Shown here: one piece after another, positions 58,266 through 64,000 of the stretch
How positions within the stretch are numbered: position 1 is the first letter of the stretch
Layout: each line of letters opens with the position of its first letter
From: Thermoanaerobaculia bacterium
GTDB taxonomy: Bacteria; Acidobacteriota; Thermoanaerobaculia; Gp7-AA8
Direction of reading: 5' to 3'
NCBI GenBank assembly: GCA_017883205.1
Contig: JADGNZ010000002.1
Location: 124,001-188,000, forward strand
DNA length: 64,000 bases
Notes under the pieces: generated by a model
What the model was told of the DNA's origin: nothing
Seen by the model: the letters and a program-made list of their open reading frames with translations, nothing else
Databases searched by the model: none
Program-made: the position numbers and the translations under genes

Positions 58266-58425
58266 AGCATGGGAGGGGGGTGGGGTGTGGGGAGTGGGGG
58301 GTGGGAGCGGGATTGACGGTGGTTGGCAGCCGTAGTGAACGATCACTTCCTACACCTCGGAGAGTTCGGATGCGGAGTCCACTCCCCACTCCCTACTCCC
58401 CAACACCAGCTATAGTTGCACCCGA
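58266..58425. repeat. Dispersed GGGGAGTGGGG / CCCCACTCCC palindrome
   Basis: GGAGGGGGGTGGGGTGTGGG, GAGTGGGGGGTGGGAGC at the start and CCACTCCCCACTCCCTACTC at 58379-58398. The arms can pair across about 90 nt. It is the same family as the inserts at 4474 and 13373. It lies in the leader of the cysteine dioxygenase gene. Confidence 0.85.
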
Positions 58426-58434
58426 GGAACCCGC

Positions 58435-59070
58435 ATGGACCTGCACAACAGCCCCGCCTCTTCCACACAGCCGGTTTACTCGCCGGCGCCGGTTCCGGTC
58501 GAACAGTTCATCGACAGCATCCGCGAGCTGTCGATGGGCGTCATCACCAAGCAGAAGATCTACGACTTTCTGGCCACCTACCAGATCCGCGACGAGGACC
58601 TCGAGCGGTACAAGATGTGGCTGCCCGAGCGCCACACGCGCAACAAAGTCTTCCGCAACGACATGATCGAGGCGATGGTGATCTGCTGGCCCGCCGGCAC
58701 GATCACGCCCCTGCACACGCACAACGGCCAGCTCGGCTGGATGACGATGATCGAAGGGAAGCTCGTCGTCGAGAACTACAAGAAGGTCGACTGCAACCGC
58801 CCCGAGAACCAGCAGGTGGTGGGCATGGACTGCCTGGCCGGAGCGACCCGAATCGAGATGCAAGCCCTCGGCACGGAGCTTTGCGTCCCGGGCGGTCCGG
58901 TGAACACCGTCGACAAGACGCAGACGATCCACCGCATCAAGAATCTGGCCGAGTGGAACGAGCGCGCCGTCAGCCTCCACGTCTACTCGCGTCCCATCGA
59001 CTCGTGCGTCGTCTTCGACGTCGAAGGCGGTACGTGCTTCCGCCGCGAACTGAAGTACGACAACGAGTAA
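58435..59070 (+). CDS. Cysteine dioxygenase type I
   Basis: 211 residues, about 200 in the family. ITPLHTHNGQLGWMTMIEGK has the iron ligands HxH; the third His is in SLHVYSRPIDSCVVFD, with Tyr as in the family active site. Cupin beta-barrel. It oxidises cysteine to cysteine sulfinate. It sits upstream of a glyoxalase-like gene and matches the cysteine-making genes at 46.5-48.8 kb in function. Confidence 0.9.
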   Translation: MDLHNSPASSTQPVYSPAPVPVEQFIDSIRELSMGVITKQKIYDFLATYQIRDEDLERYKMWLPERHTRNKVFRNDMIEAMVICWPAGTITPLHTHNGQLGWMTMIEGKLVVENYKKVDCNRPENQQVVGMDCLAGATRIEMQALGTELCVPGGPVNTVDKTQTIHRIKNLAEWNERAVSLHVYSRPIDSCVVFDVEGGTCFRRELKYDNE

Positions 59071-59075
59071 TCCGC

Positions 59076-59444
59076 GTGCCCGCCATCGCCCTTCACCACG
59101 TTCAGGTGGCCATTCCGCGCGGCGAAGAAGATCGAGCCCGCGCTTTCTACGGCGGCGTGCTTGGCCTGACCGAGATCCCGAAGCCGGCTAACCAGCGCGA
59201 GCGCGGCGGACTTTGGTATCGCGTCGGAACGCTCGAGTTGCACATCGGCGTCGAGGACGATTTCCGCCCGGCGAAGAAAGCGCATCCTGCGCTTCTGGTC
59301 GACGACCTCGCGGCCGTCATCGCGCTCGCCGAGGCGGGAGGCCATCCGTCGCGGCCGGATACGCTCGTGATCGAAGGCTACGACCGCGTGTTCGTCAGCG
59401 ATCCGTTCGGCAATCGGATCGAGTTGCTGGAGAGATTGGGTTAG
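59076..59444 (+). CDS. Glyoxalase/VOC-family protein
   Basis: 122 residues from GTG 59076, 5 bp after the dioxygenase stop. HHVQVAIPRGEEDRARAFYG, LHIGVEDDFRPAKKAHPALL, and DPFGNRIELLE at the end are vicinal-oxygen-chelate signatures with metal ligands at His and Glu. Substrates vary in this family. It is probably co-transcribed with the cysteine dioxygenase. Confidence 0.85.
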   Translation: MPAIALHHVQVAIPRGEEDRARAFYGGVLGLTEIPKPANQRERGGLWYRVGTLELHIGVEDDFRPAKKAHPALLVDDLAAVIALAEAGGHPSRPDTLVIEGYDRVFVSDPFGNRIELLERLG

Positions 59445-59518
59445 CGATAGAGATCAAGTGGATTAGCCTGGATTAGCCCCGTGGGCCGCCGAATCCGTTG
59501 AATACGCTCAAAACGTGA

Positions 59519-59613
59519 GGTGTCATCCTGAGCCAGCCGGAGGCGCCCGCGCTACTCATCACTCTCGCACTGACTCTCCCTCGGCGCCGCAGGACGGCGA
59601 AGGATCTCAAAAT
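59519..59613. repeat. Dispersed TCATCCTGAG palindrome, left copy
   Basis: TGTCATCCTGAGCCAGCCGG at the start, CGGCGCCGCAGGACGGCGAA at the end, then GGATCT. A related copy in inverted orientation lies at 61333-61456, so the two bracket the 516-residue gene. Confidence 0.8.
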
Positions 59614-59722
59614 GCGAAGATCTCGTTCGAGCGTCTTTGATCACGATCGCTCGCGCTGGACGAACACGATCTGCGAAGTTTGAACTACTACTTCCGAAAA
59701 ACGTCGAGCGGCGCGCCGTTTT

Positions 59723-61273
59723 TTACGCGGCTTTAGCGAGAAGTTGGGTGACGTCGGCGTTTCTCGTAGCGAAGATCGCAGCGATGAGTGTTTGACCTTC
59801 TTCCGTGAGTCGGTAGCGCGTTGTTTTCTGGATTTTCTGGACCAGGCCGTGAGCGCGAAGAATGCGTATCTGTCTGCTGACCTTGGCGGCGAGGCGTCGT
59901 TGCTCGATTGCGGAGTCGCCACCGGCAGGGTAGAGCCGGCCGCGGATGTCGCGATTGCGAAAGCCGGAGATTGCGAACTCACCTCGAGCGACGATGTCGA
60001 GCAGAGCAAGATCGTTGGAGTCGGCCAGACGGAGAGCACGAACGCGTCGGCCTTTGCCGGTCACAGGTTGGGAGACGGTATCGAAGATCTTGGAGCATGG
60101 CGTGGTATCGCCCGTTGCGGAGAGAGCATTGAAGTAGGTGTGATTGGCTCGTTGTGAGACCTCGGCCCGGCGATAGAGATCGGCCACTCCCTTGCGCATA
60201 GGGAGCCACTGACGTTTGCCTTTGGGGTGGTTCTGAAGAGGCCGGAAGACCTTGAAGTCCGTGGGGTCCCCGATGGTCGTTTCCACGCGGAGGACACTGC
60301 CGGCTTTGTCGTACATCTTGATGGAGTTGCCGCGTAGCCAGTGTTTGACGCGAACCCCTTCGGCGCGGTCTTTGAAGCTGGTGACGATCTCTCCCGTAAA
60401 GTTCCCCGGAGCTTTCGGAGCAAGGAACCTCATCACGTCGGGGCTTTTCAAAGCGAGCATGCCGTAGCGGACAAGCGGAGGATAGACATCGGCCAGACTG
60501 CGTGGATCTTGGAACATGACATCGGTCGCCAACTCGGTTTGGTAGCCCGTCCAGTAGTAGTCCATGGGTGAGCAGCGGAAGATTGCTTGATGCTGTGGGT
60601 TGATGGAGCGGGCGATGGCGTTGAGCGCCCGAGGCCAGTCGGTGCGGAGTTGATCGTCCATCAGGCGCTGGGCCAGCTTAGGGTTTCCAAGCCAGGTGAA
60701 GCAGTTGTCCGCGCGCTTGAAGTTGTCCTGGCCTTTGCGCAACAACTGGCGGGCAAGCCACTCCCGTCCGTTGATGCAGATCTGAATCGTGAACGGGAAC
60801 CAGGTCTGGATGCGGGCGTTCATGAAACCGAACCGAGGATCAAGCCAGTAGTGATAGAGATGAAGACACTTGCTCGGGTGGAGCCGCAATCCCCTTTCGG
60901 CGAGGTTGGCCGAACGCTGATACTCGAATGTCATGCAGGGCTCGATAGCTTTGAACACACAGATGAGCCCTTGCTCAACAGGGTTCTTGGCCAGGATCTC
61001 GCGTGCCCGCTTTTGCTTGTCGTCGCCTGATTGGAGGTACTCGATCGGCCGGTTCTTCCGATGCGCCTCTGCCATCGAGCCCTCCTTGAGTTGTTCGGTC
61101 GTGGCAAGAGCGAACTTCTTGAAGTCGAGCAGCCTCACCTTCGCGTCCATCAGCAGGAAGTGCATGCCGTCGTGCCGCATCAGACGCTGCAAGATCCCGT
61201 GAAAGACGACCCGGTCGAATCCAGACAGCACACCAGTGACGAGCGAGCGATAGCGTGATAGAAACTTCTCCAC
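59723..61273 (-). CDS. Unclassified 516-residue protein, candidate mobile gene
   Basis: 516 residues. It begins MEKFLSRYRSLVTGVLSGFD and RVVFHGILQRL. The middle has LYHYWLDPRFGFMNARIQTW, FPFTIQICINGREWLARQLL, MDYYWTGYQTELATDVMF and VKHWLRGNSIKMYDK, and the C-terminus is a winged-helix-like segment (LAAKVSRQIRILRAHGLVQK). I recall proteins like this as a widespread multi-copy 'hypothetical' family in bacterial genomes, but it is not a named transposase that I can confirm. The bracketing inverted repeats and stand-alone position suggest mobility; no terminal inverted repeats of its own were found. The adjacent gap has array 4. Confidence 0.6.
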   Translation of the reverse strand: MEKFLSRYRSLVTGVLSGFDRVVFHGILQRLMRHDGMHFLLMDAKVRLLDFKKFALATTEQLKEGSMAEAHRKNRPIEYLQSGDDKQKRAREILAKNPVEQGLICVFKAIEPCMTFEYQRSANLAERGLRLHPSKCLHLYHYWLDPRFGFMNARIQTWFPFTIQICINGREWLARQLLRKGQDNFKRADNCFTWLGNPKLAQRLMDDQLRTDWPRALNAIARSINPQHQAIFRCSPMDYYWTGYQTELATDVMFQDPRSLADVYPPLVRYGMLALKSPDVMRFLAPKAPGNFTGEIVTSFKDRAEGVRVKHWLRGNSIKMYDKAGSVLRVETTIGDPTDFKVFRPLQNHPKGKRQWLPMRKGVADLYRRAEVSQRANHTYFNALSATGDTTPCSKIFDTVSQPVTGKGRRVRALRLADSNDLALLDIVARGEFAISGFRNRDIRGRLYPAGGDSAIEQRRLAAKVSRQIRILRAHGLVQKIQKTTRYRLTEEGQTLIAAIFATRNADVTQLLAKAA

Positions 61274-61332
61274 GGCGTCCTCCTTTTTGGGGCGAAAGGG
61301 TTGTTTGTCACAGCCTTTCTACCCGAAGAGCG

Positions 61333-61456
61333 ACGCCGTTTCATCTTGGGTTGCGGGCGCAGCCCGCGCTAGGATCCTTCGACGTCCTGCGCCGCCGAGC
61401 ACGCACTGCGCAAACATCGCGATTCGAGCGGGCGGCTCCGGCAGCCTCAGGATGAC
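61333..61456. repeat. Dispersed TCATCCTGAG palindrome, right (inverted) copy
   Basis: GGATCCTTCGACGTCCTGCG and GCCGCC at the left, GGCTCCGGCAGCCTCAGGAT followed by GACACC at the right. The ends are the reverse complements of the left copy ends. The spacer sequences differ. Confidence 0.8.
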
Positions 61457-61546
61457 ACCAACTCGATCGGACAGTCGGGATAACATCACACGGAAAGCAC
61501 CAATCGTGGAATGATTCTGCGTCGTTCCACCAAATTTGGCATCAAG

Positions 61547-61756
61547 AACATCGAAATCGTCGTTGACATCCAGATTCTCGACGTTGACATCGAGACCTCT
61601 CGATAAAGATCTCCAGATTCTCGATAAAGATCTCCAGATTCTGGATGAAGATCTCCAGATTCTCGACGTTAACATCCAGATTCTGGATGAAGATATCTAG
61701 ATTCTCAGACGTTGACATCCAGATTCTGGATGAAGATATCTAGATCGACAACTAAA
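61547..61756. repeat. 21-bp tandem array 4 (about 9-10 units)
   Basis: From 61565 units are 21, 22, 21, 21, 21, 21, 22 and 21 bp, then a partial. Heads (GACATCCAGATT, GATCTCCAGATT, AACATCCAGATT, GATATCTAGATT) are combined with tails (CTCGACGTT, CTGGATGAA, CTCGATAAA) in different ways. An 18-bp degenerate unit precedes at 61547 (AACATCGAAATCGTCGTT). It is AT-richer than its surroundings. It lies 120 bp upstream of kbl. Confidence 0.92.
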
Positions 61757-61873
61757 ATTTTGGATATCTCGTCCCCGGTTGTGGCCGTCGCGGCAAGCCA
61801 GGCGGCACCGAAGCCATCCACCACCCCGCTGATACAATCCGCCGCCGCAATTCCAACCCGCCGAGGTGACGCA

Positions 61874-63058
61874 ATGTCGCTGATGTCCACGCTGCAAACC
61901 GAGCTCGATCAGATGGCTGCCGCAGGCACGCTCAAGCGCGAGCTGCTGATGAAATCGCCGCAGGGCCCGATCGTCGACGTCGAAGGATTCGGCGAAGTCA
62001 TCATGCTCACCTCCAACAACTACCTCGGCCTGGCCAACCATCCTGCGATCGGCGAAGCGGCCGCGAAAGCGGAGCACGACTACGGCTACGGCCTGGCCTC
62101 GGTGCGCTTCATCTGCGGCACGCAGACGATTCACCGCCAGCTCGAACAGCGCATCGCCGCGTTCTTCGGGACGGAAGACACGATCCTCTACGGCTCCTGC
62201 TGGAACGCGAACGAAGGACTTTTTCAGACCATCGCGCAGGAGCAGGACGCGATCATCTCCGACGAGCTCAATCACGCCTCGATCATCGACGGCGTGCGCC
62301 TGGCGAAGGCGAAGAAGGAGCGCTACAAGAACCGCGACATGGCCGACCTGCGCCGCGCGCTCGAAGCGACGCGCGATTCGCGCAACAAACTGATTATGAC
62401 CGACGGCGTCTTTTCGATGGAAGGCTCGCTGGCGCCGCTGCCGGAGATGGCCGCGCTGGCCGAGGAGTACGACGCATTCCTCGTCGTCGATGACTCCCAC
62501 GGTACAGGCGTCCTCGGCAAGACAGGCCGCGGAACGGCCGAGGAGCTGGGCGTGCTCGACAAGATCCACGCGCACACTTCGACCCTCGGCAAAGCGCTTG
62601 GCGGATCGCACGGCGGATTCACGACCGGGCCGAAAACGTTGGTCGACTATCTGCGCCAGAAGTCGCGGCCGTACCTTTTCTCGAACACGCTGCCGCCGGC
62701 GGTGGTCATGGGATCGCTGGCCGCGCTCGATCTACTTGAAAACGATCCCAGCTTCGTGACGCGCCTGCGCGAGAACACGACCTACTTTCGCCAGCAACTC
62801 ACGGCAAAGGGTGTGGCCGTGCGCGAAGGAATCCATCCCATCGTCCCGATCATCATCGGCGACACTGCCAAAGCGATCGCCATCTCAGCCGAGCTGTTGA
62901 AGCGCGGCGTCTACGTCTCCGGCTTCGGCTTCCCGGTCGTGCCTCAAGGCGCGGCGCGCCTGCGCTGCCAGATCAGCGCCGCGCACACACGCGAGCACCT
63001 CGACCGGGCCATCGAGGCGATCGTTGAGGTGGGGCGGAAGTTCGAAGTGGTGGGGTGA
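61874..63058 (+). CDS. kbl: Glycine C-acetyltransferase (2-amino-3-ketobutyrate CoA ligase)
   Basis: 394 residues from ATG 61874 with GAGGTGA 5 bp upstream; a longer frame runs in the array and is rejected. LTSNNYLGLANHP, SVRFICGTQTIHRQLEQRIA, YGSCWNANEGLFQ and DELNHASIIDG, then the PLP Lys in TSTLGKALGGSHGGFT and the SAAHTREHLDRAIEAI end, are alpha-oxoamine synthase signatures; VRFICGT and length favour Kbl over BioF. It works with threonine dehydrogenase to make glycine and acetyl-CoA. No tdh is seen here. Confidence 0.9.
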   Translation: MSLMSTLQTELDQMAAAGTLKRELLMKSPQGPIVDVEGFGEVIMLTSNNYLGLANHPAIGEAAAKAEHDYGYGLASVRFICGTQTIHRQLEQRIAAFFGTEDTILYGSCWNANEGLFQTIAQEQDAIISDELNHASIIDGVRLAKAKKERYKNRDMADLRRALEATRDSRNKLIMTDGVFSMEGSLAPLPEMAALAEEYDAFLVVDDSHGTGVLGKTGRGTAEELGVLDKIHAHTSTLGKALGGSHGGFTTGPKTLVDYLRQKSRPYLFSNTLPPAVVMGSLAALDLLENDPSFVTRLRENTTYFRQQLTAKGVAVREGIHPIVPIIIGDTAKAIAISAELLKRGVYVSGFGFPVVPQGAARLRCQISAAHTREHLDRAIEAIVEVGRKFEVVG

Positions 63059-63086
63059 GAAACCAAGGTTCAGAATTGATGGACAA

Positions 63087-63695
63087 ATGAGACTGAGCTA
63101 CGAGTCACGCGAGTTAATCAGCACTCAACACACGATTGCGACGCAAGAAGTCTTCCGGCGCAGTCGCGCTGAGCTTCAACGCCTTGAGCAGTTGGCGCGC
63201 AGTAGCGGTCCTCCACGGAGCGCGATCGACGAAAAATACGCGGAGATTGCAACCGAAGTCCTTGACGCAAAGATAGCGAGTTACTTAGCAGGATTCCGGC
63301 GCGAACACCTGATACCGACCGACGACGACATCCGAGAGATCTGTTCCGATCTGAACGAGGAAGCGAGAAGGATCTGGTTCAGCCACGGTCACTCGCCCAT
63401 GCCAAGTTCCATGGACCTATATACGATGATCGCTCCACGCGCAGAACTGAGGCTGAAGGTGGCGGTCAAGGAAATGTCGATCGAGGCAAAACATGCAGTT
63501 CGTGAGGCCGCCACTCATCGGCAGGTTGCACCCCCGATGAGTGAGCGAACAGCTTCGGCCGAACCTGCCGCGAGCGAAATCACAATTGCCGACGTCGACG
63601 CATTGGAATTGAGACCTAACATCTTTGGCGTCGGAATCAACCTCAACCACATCATCAAGAGAATTGCCGCGTGGCGACGACGACGGGAGAAATAG
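63087..63695 (+). CDS. Hypothetical protein
   Basis: 202 residues from ATG 63087; the longer frame overlaps kbl. It is helical and charged: SYESRELISTQHTIATQEVF, RRSRAELQRLEQLARSS, then FRREHLIPTDDDIREICSDL. The C-terminal end is basic (HIIKRIAAWRRRREK). No family or catalytic motif was recognised. It lies 28 bp after kbl. Confidence 0.55.
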   Translation: MRLSYESRELISTQHTIATQEVFRRSRAELQRLEQLARSSGPPRSAIDEKYAEIATEVLDAKIASYLAGFRREHLIPTDDDIREICSDLNEEARRIWFSHGHSPMPSSMDLYTMIAPRAELRLKVAVKEMSIEAKHAVREAATHRQVAPPMSERTASAEPAASEITIADVDALELRPNIFGVGINLNHIIKRIAAWRRRREK

Positions 63696-63879
63696 ACCGA
63701 CGGTTCCTCGCCACGGCCGAAGCTACGTCGCCGCGTTGTGGTCGGAGGCAACTCAAAGATGCCACAAGCGGTGGGTCGCCAGCTTAGCTTAGGCGCGAGC
63801 TAGCGATAGCGACCACTGTCCTGCCCTTGCGTCAGTACGCGAATTCGGCGCAAGATGGAAACGAACATCAGGGGCCACG

Positions 63880-64000
63880 ATGACACGTTTCACACTGCTG
63901 GTTCTGTGTTGCAGTCAGTTGCTGTCCACGTCACTCAGCGCCGCGTCGCCAACTGCCGGCAAGACACTGCAAAGCACTGTCAGGGCCGGCACTCAAAATG
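63880..64000 (+). CDS. Partial secreted protein, cut by the window edge
   Basis: The ATG at 63880 opens a frame to the end of the window (40 residues). MTRFTLLVLCCSQLLSTSLS looks like a signal peptide or lipoprotein signal (two Cys at 10-11). Too little is present for a family. The 185-bp gap before it shows nothing but the leader, which has AGGGG 6 bases upstream. Confidence 0.5.
   Translation, partial: MTRFTLLVLCCSQLLSTSLSAASPTAGKTLQSTVRAGTQN

Larger units (their letters stand above)
61274..61873. other. 600-bp gap with a dispersed repeat and array 4
   Basis: Between the 516-residue gene (minus) and kbl (plus). It holds the right TCATCCTGAG palindrome (61333-61456), about 90 bp with no feature I can name, the 21-bp array (61547-61756) and the kbl leader with GAGGTGA 5 bp before the start. 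Open frames in the array are by-products. Confidence 0.7.

Noticed and set aside
61319-61675. 118-residue minus-strand frame in array 4 (RIWRSLS heptads)
   Set aside because: Half lies in a dispersed palindrome and half in the array; 22-bp units break the frame elsewhere.
2740-61756. CRISPR arrays
   Set aside because: Units are contiguous and 21 bp, with no unique spacers and no cas genes.

Overview
The window is GC-rich, gene-dense chromosomal DNA from a Gram-negative bacterium. A PagL-like outer-membrane lipid A deacylase, a MacA/MacB-type tripartite efflux set, lipoproteins, and many secreted peptidases and TPR proteins fit an Acidobacteriota-like soil or sediment organism. That assignment is an inference, because no rRNA or other phylogenetic marker lies here. 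I saw no tRNA, rRNA, CRISPR array or prophage.

Layout. 0-2.7 kb: DUF2442 (cut by the window edge), a secreted TPR protein, two small antitoxin-like genes and a secreted alpha/beta hydrolase. 3.4-8.0 kb: an export operon of adaptor, two MacB-like permeases and an ATPase. 8.0-14.5 kb: a DUF4062 protein, a MerR/TipAS regulator with a visible operator, a secreted protein, and a compact operon of tungsten-type aldehyde:ferredoxin oxidoreductase, a stand-alone TIR protein, a MoaD/ThiS protein and a SnoaL-like protein. 14.8-23.7 kb: TetR, M14 carboxypeptidase, methyltransferase, membrane patatin, and an ECF sigma/anti-sigma pair. 23.8-28.9 kb: purS, beta-propeller, purQ, and a TPR protein with a binding-protein-like tail. 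29.4-33.3 kb: a four-gene partner-switching module (SpoIIE phosphatase, ATPase, STAS, Ser/Thr kinase with receiver). 33.4-43.4 kb: glycogen phosphorylase, S9 peptidase, pxpA, MFS transporter, holA, DedA. 43.4-49.2 kb: gpsA, plsY, a nucleotidyltransferase pair, two transsulfuration genes and a zinc-ribbon protein. 49.5-56.8 kb: DUF72, GerMN, amidase, patatin, lipoprotein, PagL, iron-permease-like, threonine dehydratase, HicB-like. 57-64 kb: purA, cysteine dioxygenase, glyoxalase-like, an unclassified 516-residue gene that looks mobile, kbl, an unknown gene and the start of a secreted protein.

The most unusual content lies between the genes. Four clear tandem arrays (2732-3197, 28964-29278, 36100-36666, 61547-61756) and one decayed one (about 54079-54150) have different unit sequences but share a period of 21 bp, about two turns of B-DNA. 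Two of them keep this period with no indel over 15 and 27 units. Several units share a register of the type RAY-MTY-N6-YT, and end units are diverged in a similar way in two arrays. Array 3 sits between 40-bp inverted repeats, and array 5 between shorter ones. At least eight families of short dispersed palindromic repeats also fill the gaps between genes, and some have entered coding regions in frame (aldehyde:ferredoxin oxidoreductase, M14 carboxypeptidase, and the C-termini of the cysteine synthase-like and HicB-like proteins), much like Rickettsia palindromic elements. I consider the 21-bp arrays, and the 516-residue gene flanked by inverted dispersed repeats, the best candidates for something undescribed.
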